Assembly: GCA_963786195.1 (NCBI GenBank)
Contig: CAWAYH010000010.1
Location: 124,001-188,000, forward strand
Direction: 5' to 3'
Source: CAWAYH01 sp963786195
GTDB lineage: Bacteria; Acidobacteriota; Vicinamibacteria; Vicinamibacterales; 2-12-FULL-66-21
DNA length: 64,000 nucleotides
A program made the position numbers and the translations under genes. The notes under the pieces are model-generated. The model ran no database searches and was not told the origin of the DNA. It was given only the letters and a program-made list of their open reading frames with translations. Numbering within the stretch: position 1 is the first letter of the stretch; each line of letters opens with the position of its first letter. Shown here in pieces: positions 16,946-26,931 of this stretch.

Positions 16946-18172
16946 CTAGATGAGGTGGACCAGGAGCCCGTCGCGGAGCTTGGGCTCGAACCAGGTGGAC
17001 TTCGGGGGCATGATGCCGCCCTCATCCGAGATTCCCATGAGGTCGTCGATGGTTACGGGGAACATCGAAAATGCCACCGCTGCCTTCCCGGCATTCACGG
17101 TCTCCTCGAGCGCGGCGGTGCCTCGGCCGCCGCCGACGAAGTCGATGCGCTTGTCGGTCCGCACGTCGCCGACGACCAGCATCTCTTCGAGCACGTGCTT
17201 CTGCAGCAGCGCGACGTCGAGCGAGTTCGCCCGCGTGTCGTCCGCGGGCAGCGCGCCGGACAGATCGACGGTGTACCAGCGCCCGGCGAGATACATCGAG
17301 ACTTCGCCCCTGCGGCGCGGTGTCGCCGGCCCCTCGGCCACGGGGACCCGTTCGCGCAGCACGCCGAGAAACTCTTCCGGCGTGCGGCCGGCCAGATCGT
17401 TCACCGTGCGGTTGTACGGCAGGATCTGCACCTGGTTGTGCGGGAACGCCACCGCGATGAAGGCCTCGGCGTCTGCCGCGTCGTTGCCGCCCACGCGCGT
17501 CAGGAGCGCCGCACGCGCGCGCGCGGCGCTGGCCGCGCGATGGTGGCCGTCAGCGATGTACAGCGCCGGAATACGCGCGAACGCGGCGACCAGCGCCCGC
17601 GTCTCGTCGAGCCCCGCGCGCCACAGCGTGTGCTGCACGCCGTCGGGCGCGGTGAAGTCGTAGAGCGGCTGGCCGCCCGTGACGCGCCGTGACTCGGCGT
17701 CCACTTCAGGCGCGGCACGATACGTGAGGAACACCACGCCGGTCTGCGCCCGCAGCTCGACGATGTGGCGCGTGCGATCGTCTTCCTTGTCGCGGCGCGT
17801 CCGCTCGTGCTTCTTGATGACGTCCTGCTCGTACTCGTCGACGGAAAAGCAGCCGGCGATGCCCGTCTGCTCGTGGTCGCCCATCCGGAGCCGGTAGAAG
17901 TACAACGACGGCGTCTCGTCCACGACGAGCGGCGCTTTGGACCGCAGCGTCTTGAGGTTCTCGCGCGCCTGTTCGTAGACGCGGTTCGAGTAGGGATCGG
18001 TGCCAGGGGGCAGATCGATTTCGGATCGCGTCACCCGCAGGAAGCTCAGAGGATTCGACGCCGCGAGCTGTCGCGCTTCGTCCGTGGAGACAACGTCATA
18101 AGGAACCGAGGACACGGAGGCCGCCGTGGCCGGCGCCGGACGCAGCGCGCGGAACGGATGGAGGGACGCCAT
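16946..18172 (-). CDS. DUF1015 family protein (DGHHR motif), serine-operon member
   Basis: 408-residue soluble protein of DUF1015. The region around residues 206-215 reads YIADGHHRAAS, the DGHHR motif that ParB/Srx-fold serine kinases (SerK, SbnI) use in phosphotransfer. Other conserved stretches are HPFRALRP and PYDVVST near the N-terminus, SLYFYRLRMGD, and KKHERTRRDKEDDRTRH. The start is taken at ATG 18172 instead of GTG 18178. Being first in an operon with serA and serC argues for a role in serine or O-phosphoserine metabolism; a kinase that makes O-phosphoserine is a testable inference, not established for this family. Confidence 0.85.
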   Translation of the reverse strand: MASLHPFRALRPAPATAASVSSVPYDVVSTDEARQLAASNPLSFLRVTRSEIDLPPGTDPYSNRVYEQARENLKTLRSKAPLVVDETPSLYFYRLRMGDHEQTGIAGCFSVDEYEQDVIKKHERTRRDKEDDRTRHIVELRAQTGVVFLTYRAAPEVDAESRRVTGGQPLYDFTAPDGVQHTLWRAGLDETRALVAAFARIPALYIADGHHRAASAARARAALLTRVGGNDAADAEAFIAVAFPHNQVQILPYNRTVNDLAGRTPEEFLGVLRERVPVAEGPATPRRRGEVSMYLAGRWYTVDLSGALPADDTRANSLDVALLQKHVLEEMLVVGDVRTDKRIDFVGGGRGTAALEETVNAGKAAVAFSMFPVTIDDLMGISDEGGIMPPKSTWFEPKLRDGLLVHLI

Positions 18173-18184
18173 GGGCACATTCTA

Positions 18185-19468
18185 TTACCGCTGCGGCTTC
18201 TGCGTGTCCGGCCTGGCGGACGCTGCGGGCGCGGGCGGCGGCGCTGTCGAGAGCTGGCCCTTCACGCTGTCGCGCGCGGTGTCGAACTCGGCCATCAGTT
18301 CTGCGGGGATGGGCTCGCCCGGCGGCTGCCGCGCATGCTCGCGTCGGGGATCGACGAAGGAGCCGTTCTTCCGCAGGCGGTAGTCGAGGTGCGGTCCGGT
18401 CGCGGCACCCGTGGCGCCGACGCGGCCGATGGTCTGACCCTGATCGACGTGCGTGCCGGCGCGCATGCCCCGCGCGAACGCGGACAGGTGCAGGTAGTAG
18501 CTCTCGAGGCCGCCGGCGTGCCGGATGCGCACCTGCCGTCCACCTCCGCCCGCCCACCCCGCCGACACGACGACACCGCTGGCAACGGCCACGACCGGCG
18601 TACCGGTCGGCGCCGCATAGTCCACGCCGAGATGCGCCCGATACGTGCGGAACACAGGGTGCAGCCGTCGTCTCGAGAATCCGGAGGTCACTCGCGGCGA
18701 AAACCGGAGCGGCGATGCCAGGAAGAACCGCCGCAGCGATCGGCCCTCCTCGTCGTAGTAGCCCGGCTTCCCCGTCGTGGGATGCACCCAGCGATAGGCC
18801 TGGTGCACGCGGCCCTCGTTGACGAACCGCGCGCCGAGGATGTCTCCATAACCCGCGAACTGCCCTTCGTACGAGGTCTTCTCGACGAGCACCTCGAATG
18901 AATCCTCCGGCTGGAGATCGTTCTCGAAATCGATCTCACCGCCGAAGATCTCCGCGAGCGAGATGGCGAGCTGCACTTTCTCGCCCGCGGCGTCCGTCGC
19001 CGAAATCAGCGACGTGTGCTCCTCGTCGATCTGGCCGCGGATCGCGACGATATCGATGTCCTTGTCGTACGGGAAGACCGCAGCCTCGAGCTGCAGCGGC
19101 TGCGCCCGATCGCGATTGACCAGCCGGAGGAACCGATCCGAATCGATCTGGTACTCGAACTCCCGGAGGAAGCCGTCGAGCGTCAGCACCAGGCGGTACG
19201 GACGATCCGCGCGCAGCTGGCGGGGGTTGAAGACGAGGGCGACGGCGTCGATGGCCGTCTGCACGAGCTCCTGCGACAGATCGTGCTGCAGCAGGAGCGT
19301 CTCCAGCGTGGCGTGTCGAGGCACCACGGCCTCGATGGTCTCGGTCTCGACGGGCAGGTTGACGTCGACACCCGGGTGCGCCGGCGGCGACGGCGTCTCT
19401 CGCGCGCACGATGCGATCAACGCCGACCCCACGACGATCAGGACGCCAGCGACTGTCTGTCGGACCAT
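18185..19468 (-). CDS. M23 family metallopeptidase lipoprotein
   Basis: 427-residue exported peptidoglycan endopeptidase. The N-terminal signal ends in a lipobox (LIASC), so the protein is probably lipid-anchored in the envelope. An N-terminal ~200-residue region (RHATLETLLLQHDLSQEL) precedes the M23 domain at ~275-390, which has HLGVDYAAPTGTPV (zinc ligands), a GWAGGGGRQVRIRHAGG strand, SYYLHLSAF and GPHLDYRL. The expected zinc histidines are all present, so it should be active, cutting peptide cross-links. A Pro/Ala-rich tail ends the protein. It is the next gene after the DUF1015 gene on the same strand (12-bp gap) but need not share function. Confidence 0.9.
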   Translation of the reverse strand: MVRQTVAGVLIVVGSALIASCARETPSPPAHPGVDVNLPVETETIEAVVPRHATLETLLLQHDLSQELVQTAIDAVALVFNPRQLRADRPYRLVLTLDGFLREFEYQIDSDRFLRLVNRDRAQPLQLEAAVFPYDKDIDIVAIRGQIDEEHTSLISATDAAGEKVQLAISLAEIFGGEIDFENDLQPEDSFEVLVEKTSYEGQFAGYGDILGARFVNEGRVHQAYRWVHPTTGKPGYYDEEGRSLRRFFLASPLRFSPRVTSGFSRRRLHPVFRTYRAHLGVDYAAPTGTPVVAVASGVVVSAGWAGGGGRQVRIRHAGGLESYYLHLSAFARGMRAGTHVDQGQTIGRVGATGAATGPHLDYRLRKNGSFVDPRREHARQPPGEPIPAELMAEFDTARDSVKGQLSTAPPPAPAASARPDTQKPQR

Positions 19469-19489
19469 CGGTCGAGCTGAGGGCTCGAG

Positions 19490-20074
19490 CTACCTGGGCT
19501 CGCTCGAGGGCGGCACGAGGCCCTTGGCGCGAAGGTACGTGACGAGGTTGCCGTAGTGTTCGTTGTTGTGCGCAACGTTCTGGATGAGCAGAATGCCCCG
19601 CGCGCGCTCGAGCGGCGTGTTGTTCGGCCGCTGAATCTTGAGCATCTCGTTGATCGTGGTCGCGGTCTGCGCGTCGTACACGGCGTCGCAGTAGACCAGC
19701 GAGTCGTTGAGCGCCTTGACGATGTCCGCCTTCGGCTGTGATTCCTTGTCGCTGACCGTCAGCGTCGGCGCCTGCTCCCCTTTGGCCCTCGCGCAGAAGC
19801 TGTAATTGGCGACCGCGATGTGGGCGACGATCTGCCCGAACGTCCGGACTTCGGCGACGGTCCCCTGCGGCTTGAAGTGGAAATCGGCGTCCGGCATCTT
19901 GTCAGCGGCGCCTGCGAGGTACTTGCGGATGGACTGATGCTGGCCCTTCAACGAAGCCGCGATGTCGAGCGATGCCGGGGGCTGAGGCGGTGCCGGCTTC
20001 GCCGGCGGGGTCTGCTGAGCCGAAAGGGTGGCGGCGCACATCCCGACTGCCAGACAAACGAGGGCCTTCGTCAT
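19490..20074 (-). CDS. DinB family protein, secreted
   Basis: 194 residues. A signal peptide (MTKALVCLAVGMCAATLSA) and proline-rich linker lead into a four-helix DinB-like domain (~45-190). The predicted metal-site histidines are at HQSI near 46, VAHIAVA and VAHNNEHYGNL near the C-terminus. DinB-fold proteins bind divalent metal and act as small-molecule transferases or nucleases; the substrate is unknown. It has a strong AAGGAG site before the start. It lies 21 bp upstream of the M23 gene on the same strand. Confidence 0.82.
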   Translation of the reverse strand: MTKALVCLAVGMCAATLSAQQTPPAKPAPPQPPASLDIAASLKGQHQSIRKYLAGAADKMPDADFHFKPQGTVAEVRTFGQIVAHIAVANYSFCARAKGEQAPTLTVSDKESQPKADIVKALNDSLVYCDAVYDAQTATTINEMLKIQRPNNTPLERARGILLIQNVAHNNEHYGNLVTYLRAKGLVPPSSEPR

Positions 20075-20172
20075 GATCGTGACTCTCCTTGCGAAAGCGT
20101 CTGATCGACGACCAGACGGCTTCCTACACTAGCACGAGCACGACACGCCTCGAAGGAGCGAGTGACGAACGT

Positions 20173-21073
20173 TCAGCGCTTGGAGACGCTGACCCGGATG
20201 ATCTTACGGAATTTCACAGGCTTTCCATTCAGCGTCGCCGGCTGATAACGCCAGTCGCGGGTCGCCGAGAGCAGCTGCGCGTCGAAGACCGGGTGGATCG
20301 ACACGCGGACCGTCGCGGCAACCACACGCCCCAGCTCGTCGATCGTGACGTCGAGGATGCCCTGTTCGCGGGCCTGGTTGGAGATCTGCAGCGGCACGCG
20401 CGGCACCTCCTGCCGGAGGGGAGACGCCGCGACGACGCCCGGATCCTCGGACGTGAAGATCCTGTTCGGGTCCGGACCGGCCGGCGCCGCCGGCGCAGGC
20501 GGCGGGTCCTCTTTCTTCGGCTCGGGCGCCGCGGGCGTGACCGCAGCCGCGCTCAGATCGACGAAGCCGGATACGAGCACGCGCATGTCGCCGAGACGTC
20601 CGGCCATGTCGGGATCGTCAATCAGCCGCAGGACGTCGCGGAACTGCTGCTCCGCCGCGGCGTATTCCTTCCGATCGAACGTGGCCTTGGCGGCCGCGTA
20701 CCGCGACCGGGCGATGTCCGGCAGCTGGCGCTGGCGAACTTCCGAAAACGCCGCGCGCACGCGCGGAGACGCTTCCGCTTCGGTCGGCTGGTACATCGGG
20801 TCGGCCGAGACGACGGCCGCGATGGCGGCTTCTGCCTCGGTGCCGCGCCCGAGCGCCAGCAGGCACAACGAACGATACTGCTCGATCGACCGCACGTCGG
20901 TCGTGCCGGCAGCCTCCTGCTGTGGCCGCAGGCCGTTGAGCATCGCGAGCGCCTCATCGTAGCGCGCTGAGGCATACAGCTCGCGGGCCGCCGCCAGCGG
21001 TCCCTCCTGCGCCGCCGCCGGGGCCGCCAGGCAGCCGATCACGATCAGGTTCGCGAGCTGTACGTTTCACCAT
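20173..21073 (-). CDS. TonB-C-like helical secreted protein (probable frameshift in signal peptide)
   Basis: About 300 residues. The mature N-terminal half is a TPR-like helical region (LAAARELYASARYDEALAML) and the C-terminal ~100 residues are TonB-C-like (SNQAREQGILDVTIDELGRV, then RDWRYQPATLNGKPV). A Pro/Ala-rich linker separates them. The frame open at GTG 21042 starts inside a signal peptide (IGCLAAPAAAQ). Shifting one base near 21058 joins ATG 21073 and gives MVKRT followed by QLANLIVIGCLAAP, a complete signal peptide, so a frameshift there is likely. Function is unknown; a helical partner for envelope complexes is only a guess. Confidence 0.65.
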
Positions 21074-21077
21074 GGCT

Positions 21078-21155
21078 CTACCTCTCCACCCCTGAAAGCA
21101 CTTTCACGAGCAACGTCACCATCGACATGATCAACAGCGAGAGCGCGATCAGCAC
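21078..21155 (-). CDS. Candidate 25-codon single-helix membrane peptide
   Basis: A small reading frame in the gap between two genes: from GTG 21155, 25 residues made almost entirely of one hydrophobic helix (LIALSLLIMSMVTLLVKVL) and ending at TAG 21078, 4 bp before the ATG of the TonB-C-like gene. It could be translationally coupled to that gene. The length and pattern recall KdpF, but no kdp genes are near. Without conservation data it could be chance in GC-rich sequence. Confidence 0.25.
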   Translation of the reverse strand: MLIALSLLIMSMVTLLVKVLSGVER

Positions 21156-21168
21156 GGTCAGCCTCGAT

Positions 21169-23527
21169 TCACTTCATGTCGACGCTCACCCGCAGCGGCC
21201 CGCCGAGCGTCACCGAGATCGCGTGGCGCTTTTCGCCGAGCTGCGGATGGCGGAAGACGACCTCGTGCGGTCCGATCGGCACCGACAGGTTTCCAATCGG
21301 TGTCTCTCCGACGCGCTGGCCATCGATCCACACTTCAGCCCACGGCGTGGCGTTGAGATTGACGACGCCGTTGGGCAAATCGATTGAAAGACTGGCGGTC
21401 TTTCCGGGCGGCACCTGCACGACGCGGTTGATGCGGAAGCCGAGCGTCTCGCTCACGAGCTGAATCTCGTGGCGGCCGGCGGCCATCATCACGCGATCCG
21501 TCTCCGTCGTGCCCAGCAGCCGTCCCTCTTCCCGAATCTCGAGCGAGAACGGCGCCTTCACGGTGAGCCAGCCGGACACGGGGCCGGTGGCGGCGGCCGC
21601 TGACGCGACGGGCGCGACGAGCGATGCGACGGCGCCCGCCTGCACGTTGGCGACGTGACGCGCGGAACCGACCGGCGTCTGCAGAATGACTTCGTGGTCG
21701 CCGGGCGTGAGATCGGCGACGGTGAGCGGCGCGACGCCCTTGTCCACGCCGTCGACGAGGACCTTTGCGCCGGGCGGCTGCGACTCGACGCGCAGGCTGC
21801 CGGTCTCGGGCGTGTTCGCGAACTCGAGATACTGTGAGACCTCCGCGCCCGCCGCGACGTTGAGCGGGATGACGCGCGGGACGCCGCGACCGCGGAGCTC
21901 CAGAATGTGCGCGCCAGGCGTCACCGACAGCCGCGCGGGCGTGGGCCCGCGATCGACGCCGTCGACGAACACCTGCACGCCCGCGGGATTCGACTGCACG
22001 ACCAGCGTTCCCATGGACGGGATGGGTTTAGCGCCGCCGGTCATGAAGCGCGGCGCCATCACGCCAGCCGTCACGAGGATTGCGAGCGCTGCGGCCACGA
22101 GCGCGGCCTTTCGCCCTGGAAGCGTGACCCGCGGCATCTTGAAACGCGGCGGCTTCTGGGTCTTCTCTCGCGCCACCGGTGCCTGAGAAAGTGGCACGCT
22201 GAACGGCGCGTCTGGATCAAAGAGCGGCTTCGGCGCGGGGCCTGCCGCCTGAGAGGGCATCGAGAGATCGGCCGCGGAAATCAGATCGGTGATCTCGCGA
22301 GTCGGCTGGCCGGAGCCCGCGGGAACGGTCGCGTCGGCTGCGGCGTCGTGTCTGGCGGCCGTCGACACACTCGGCGGAGCCGGTGGCGGTGGGGCCGGAG
22401 TCACGGCAGAAACACCCGACAGCAGGTCGCTCGTCGGGAGCGGCTGCCGCGCGGGCGCGAAGGTAGCCAGCAGTTCGGCCACCGGGTCCACCTCCGCCAC
22501 GGGCGCGGCCGGAGGTGTCGAAGGAGTCGCAGGGTGCGTCGCGGCAGGCGCCGCGGGTAGAACGAAGGTTGGTGTCGGCGTCGGCGCCGGCTCGGGCTCG
22601 GTCAGCGGTGGCTCGAGCAGCGCCGCGATGTAGCGGGACATGAACGTTTCGAGCGCGACCGGCGCCGCCATGTACATCGTGTCGTCCGCGACGATTTCCT
22701 CGAGTCCGGCCAGCGCTTCCGGCGCGGACGCGAATGCGCGACGCGTATCGAGCTGCAGCGCGCGCGCGAGCCAGTCCCGCAGCGGCTGCGACAGCGGCTG
22801 TTCCTCGCCGAGGGCGGTGCGCTCGCGAGCGTCGTCCAGCAGCGCCGGCAGACGCATGCGGGAACTCATCGCGTCTCGATCGGACGGCCGAGCAGCAGCG
22901 CCAGCGCGACGAGGCCCATGCCGGTGACGTCCGCGCGATGATCGAACCGCGGAAGACCGGCGCTCGGCGGCATCGCGATCCGGAAGTCCTGCCAGAGCCG
23001 CTCGCGGCCGAACTGCAGCTGCTCGACGGCCGCCGGCCAGGACGTGCTCGACGATGACCAGGCGCGCGTGCGGCGTCACGATCGAGACGCTCGGGCGCGA
23101 TCAGCCCGTGCGCGACTTCGCGCGCGTTCTCGTGCAGCAGGGCCACCGCCGGCACGAGCTGACGAATCAGGCAGAGCGCCGCGTTGATGTCGAGCTGCAG
23201 GTGCCGCTCGTGCGCGACACGCAGGATGTCCGACAGCCGCGTGCCCTCGACGTGGTCGGAGACGATCGGCCAGACCAGGCCCCGGCGACCTGCACGCGGT
23301 CGATGCGACGAACGCGCGCGTAGTAGGCGTGACGGAAGTTGGCCAGTCGCGCGGCGCGCTCGCGCAGCGCAAACTCGAAGGACGGCACCGCCGTCAGCGC
23401 CGGCCGGATACGGAGGATCTGCAGCAGCTCGCCCGTCGCGCCGTCGGCCGCGACGACACGATCGCCGAGACCATCGCAGAAGAGAGGGGCTTCCGGCCGG
23501 TCGTTGGACAGCGGGTACCGTGGTCAT
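21169..23527 (-). CDS. PEGA-domain pseudokinase, membrane-anchored (several frameshifts)
   Basis: A single gene in conceptual reading, broken by about four to six frameshifts between 22850 and 23470. The N-terminal half matches a protein-kinase fold: SDHVEGTRLSDILRVAHERH, then LIRQLVPAVALLHENAREVAHGLIAPER, then a loop RLVIVEH. The HRD motif is replaced by AHGL and DFG by VEH, so it should be catalytically dead. A Pro/Ala/Thr-rich linker leads to a membrane helix (ALVAAALAILVTAGVMAP) and four PEGA-type beta repeats such as TLVVQSNPAGVQVFVDGVDRG and SLRVESQPPGAKVLVDGVDKG. The start at ATG 23527 fits the kinase-fold beginning. It likely acts as a membrane scaffold or sensor. Confidence 0.65.
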
Positions 23528-23826
23528 TGAGTCACCGCCGGGATCTGCAACGGAGAGTACCAGACCTTGCACACTGAACCATGGATCGCCCGCAAACGCT
23601 TGTCAGGGCTGCGTTCCACGGCTCTCGGCGTGTGCGAGGCGCTCGATCGCGCACTTACGAGTCTGTCGGGTCGAGTTCGGTTTTGTAATCACAGACACAC
23701 AGATTTGCGCGCCCCGCGAATGACGCGACTATGCTGTCGGCGGCTCGACGAGTCTGTCGACCTGAGACCGTCCGGAACACGGTTTCCTGGGGTGGTCTTG
23801 CGACGGACTTCTCTGGAGAGGTGCAT
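23528..23826. other. Intergenic region with a 12-bp direct repeat
   Basis: This 299-bp gap between the divergent pseudokinase and M28 genes holds no supported gene. ACGAGTCTGTCG occurs at 23658-23669 and 23748-23759 (90 bp apart); the second copy is flanked by a TCGAC/GTCGA inverted pair. A GGAGAGG ribosome-binding site sits 6 bases before the ATG at 23827. A clear promoter could not be assigned. Confidence 0.5.
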
Positions 23827-25450
23827 ATGAAAATTCCGTTCACGGCAGAGGCCGGCGATCGCGGGCGCCGTCCTGGCGATGGCGCTGACGCTCGTTCCGG
23901 TCTCTGCTCAGCAGGCGGCGGAGAAAGTCGATCTCGACGCGATCTACAGAGATCAAGGAGGAGGGCTTCCAGCGCTCGAGGGTCATGGAGATCGAGAGCT
24001 GGCTGACCGACGTCTACGGTCCGCGGCTCACGAATTCACCCGGCTTTCAGGAAAGCGGGCGACTGGGCGGTCAAGGAGATGACGTCATGGGGGCTCGCCA
24101 ACGTCAAGCTCGAACCGTTCGGCCCGTTCGGCCGCGGATGGTCGAACGACAAGTTCTACATGATGGCGACGACGCCCGGGCGGAAGCTTCCCCGTCATCG
24201 GCTATCCGACCGCGTGGACGGCCAGGCACGAACGGCCTCGTTTCCGGTGACGCCATCGCGGCGACGATCGAGACGCCGGAGACAGCTCGCCAGCTTCAAG
24301 GGCAAGCTGGGCGGCAAGTTCGTCCTGACACAGCCGATGCGTGACGTCCTGCCGCTCTTCGACGCGCCGGCCCGCCGGTACACCGAGGATCAGCTCAAGG
24401 ACATGGAGCGCGACACCGATGCGGTCGGTCGCGGCGGACGCGGCGGCCGCGGAGGACGTGGCGGCGGTCGTGGCGGCGGCGCGCCGAGCTTCGCGCAGAC
24501 CCGCACGCAGTTCTACAAGGATGAAGGCGTGCTGGCGTTGATGTACGCCGGGCAACGGCAACGGCGGCACCGTGTTCGTGGGCGGCGCGACCGCAGAACG
24601 CGCCAGCCGAACGCGAACATCGGCGTCCCCGCGATCACCATCGCCGTCGAGCACTACGGCCGAATGCTCCGCACGCTCGAGAAGAAGATGCCGGTGCAGA
24701 ATCGAAGCTCGACGTCAAGAACACGTTCTACGACGAACTGCATGTCCTTCAACGTCGTTGGCGAGCTGCCCGGAACCGACAAGGCCGACCGAGGTCGTCA
24801 TGCTCGGCGCGCATTTCGACTCGTGGCACACCGGCACCGGCGCGACCGACAACGCCGCCGGCTCGGCGGTCATGATGGAAGCCATGCGCATCCTCAAAGC
24901 AGAGCGGCGTGCGTCTGCGCCGTACCGTGCGCATCGGCCTGTGGGGCGGCGAAGAGCAGGGGCTGCTCGGATCGGCGGCGTACGTCACGCGATCACTTCG
25001 CGAACCGGGAAGACATGGTGCTCAAGCCCGAGCACGCACGGTTCTCAGGCTACTTCAACGTGGACAACGGCACCGGCGCCATCCGCGGCGTCTACCTGCA
25101 GGGCAACGAAGGCGTCGCCCCGATCTTCGAGGCGTGGATGAAGCCGTTCCACAATCTCGGCATGACGACGCTGACGATTCGCGATACGGGCGGCACCGAT
25201 CACCAGTCCTACGACCGCGTCGGCCTGCCGGGCTTCCAGTTCATTCAGGATCCCGTCGAGTACAGACTCCCGCACGCATCACTCCAACATGGACGTGTAC
25301 GAGCGGATCCAGGAAGAGGACATGAAGAAGAACGCGGTGATCGTGGCGTCGTTCGTGTACCACGCCGCGAATCGCGAAGAGAAGCTGCCGCGCAAGCCGC
25401 TGCCGAAGCCGACGCCGGCCGGCGGTCGCGGAACCGGCGGGGGACAGTAG
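23827..25450 (+). CDS. M28 family metallopeptidase (many frameshifts)
   Basis: Exported zinc peptidase, about 540 residues when reassembled. Fragments in several frames form one protein: signal and LAMALTLVPVSAQQAAEK, then MEIESWLTDVYGPRLTNSPGFQ, VKLEPFGPFGRGWSNDKFYMM, a glycine/arginine-rich insert (24430-24480), SFNVVGELPGTDKADEV, the zinc site LGAHFDSWHTGTGATDNAAGS, GLWGGEEQGLLGSAAYV with the catalytic EE, and DTGGTDHQSYDRVGLPGFQF with the last zinc histidine. At least nine indels are needed, both + and -, so residual sequence error is more likely than decay, since all zinc ligands are intact. It is convergent with another M28 gene, 4 bp apart. The ribosome-binding site is GGAGAGG. Confidence 0.75.
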
Positions 25451-25454
25451 AGGT

Positions 25455-26831
25455 TCAGGGCTTCTTTCCCGCCACCCACTCCGGCCTGAAGCTCGAGTTC
25501 GCCAGCCACCTGACGGGCTCGAGCATCGACCGGATCGCGTCCGTCATGTGCGCGAAGTCGATCGATCGGACGTCATCCGACGGCCGGTGATAGTCCTTGT
25601 GCAGCCCGTAGCTCGACACGGTGTGCGCGATGACGCCACGGCGGGCGAACTGGAAGTTGTCGGATCGCTCGAAGAAATCCTGCTCGGGATGCGGGTCCTG
25701 CACCAGCCGCGCGCCCTGTTTCGCAAGGGTCGCCCCGAGATTCGAGCGCTCGAACCCGGTCAGCCAGAGCGTGTGGGCCGGCACCGCCGCGTCCGCGCGG
25801 CCAATCATCTCGAACTGCAGGTTCGCGACGATCTCCGTCAGCGGCACCACCGGACGATCGACAAAATATCTCGAGCCGTAGCCGCCTGTTTCCTCGCTGC
25901 CAAAGAACGCGAAGACTATCGTGCGCTTCGGACGCGGTCCCTGCGCCAGCGCACGCGCCAGCTCCAGCACCGCAATCGTCCCCGACGCATCATCGTCCGC
26001 CCCGTTGTAGATGGTGTCGGCAGACGCCGCGCCAGCACCCGGACGGCTGCCCAGGTGATCGAGATGCGCGGACAGCAGGATGACCTCAGCGGCCGCCTTC
26101 GGATCGCGTCCGGTCAGGCGGCCGACGGCATTCCAGGTGTGCGTGGTGGTCTGACCGGGCTTCGTCTCGGCTTCGATCGCGACGGTCGTCCCATCGGCGA
26201 GCGCTTCGAGCGCGGCAAATGCGTCCTTGTCGAGCGAGACGATGGTCGGCCGGCCGGCGGCAGCAGCCGGGAAGCCCGCGAGCCGTGCCGGAGGCGACGG
26301 CAGGCTGCCCGTTTCCTGCGGCAAGTCGACGCCCGGCACCAGTACCGCTGCAGCGGCGCCTGCACCCAACCCGATGTTGGCGAACGACGGCGCCAACAAC
26401 ACGACGCCCGCCGGCACCGGTGTTCCCGCCTTGAACTTCTGAAGCGGGCCCTCGACGCGAGTCGCGCCAAGCGCGAGCACGCGGATCTCTTTTCCATGCG
26501 TAAAGCGCCGGCCCGTCACCGAGAGAACGGGCGGCGCCGACGTCTCGGTCCGCTCGAGCGCCACCTGCTGGACGAACCCGCCGGCATCTCCGAGCGGCTC
26601 GAGCCCGATCTGCCGCATCTCCGACCCCAGATAGGAGGCAGCCATCCATTCGTCGCGGGTTCCGCTACCACGTCCGTTCAGGGCGTCGCCGGCGAGAAAC
26701 TCCATGTGGCTGCGGATCGACACCTCGCTGATGTCCGATGATCCCGATTTCGTGCGATTCGCAGGCTGATTGAGGGCGCAGGCGGACGCGAGTGCAAGAG
26801 CGAGCAGGGCCGTGCAACGAAGCGACTCCAC
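25455..26831 (-). CDS. M28 family peptidase, lipoprotein type
   Basis: About 458 residues from GTG 26831. The start is chosen because ESLRCTALLALALASAC gives a lipoprotein signal; the longer frame to 26969 would overlap the receptor gene. It has the PA insert domain at ~85-220 and the M28 catalytic domain after: ILLSAHLDHLGSR (zinc ligand), DDDASGTIAVLELARALA, AFFGSEETGGYGSR (catalytic Glu pair), a DFFERSDNFQFARRG stretch and HKDYHRPSDDV (last zinc histidine). Aminopeptidase activity on exported peptides is probable. It is divergent from the receptor gene, 100 bp apart, and is the intact counterpart of its broken convergent neighbour. Confidence 0.88.
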   Translation of the reverse strand: MESLRCTALLALALASACALNQPANRTKSGSSDISEVSIRSHMEFLAGDALNGRGSGTRDEWMAASYLGSEMRQIGLEPLGDAGGFVQQVALERTETSAPPVLSVTGRRFTHGKEIRVLALGATRVEGPLQKFKAGTPVPAGVVLLAPSFANIGLGAGAAAAVLVPGVDLPQETGSLPSPPARLAGFPAAAAGRPTIVSLDKDAFAALEALADGTTVAIEAETKPGQTTTHTWNAVGRLTGRDPKAAAEVILLSAHLDHLGSRPGAGAASADTIYNGADDDASGTIAVLELARALAQGPRPKRTIVFAFFGSEETGGYGSRYFVDRPVVPLTEIVANLQFEMIGRADAAVPAHTLWLTGFERSNLGATLAKQGARLVQDPHPEQDFFERSDNFQFARRGVIAHTVSSYGLHKDYHRPSDDVRSIDFAHMTDAIRSMLEPVRWLANSSFRPEWVAGKKP

Positions 26832-26931
26832 TACCCTCGATAGTACTCGCGGATCGGGAGCAGGGGCAGGCCCCGGCGGCTCGTCCCAGGCTGAAACGTG
26901 CCCGTGAGTCATGGCGTCTAATAGCGGCAAG

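Noticed and set aside
21078..21155. KdpF potassium-transport subunit
   Set aside because: Only length and hydrophobicity match; kdpA, kdpB and kdpC are not near.
23827..25450. Programmed ribosomal frameshifting in the M28 gene
   Set aside because: There are too many shifts, in both directions, without slippery sequences or a common pattern; sequence error is simpler.
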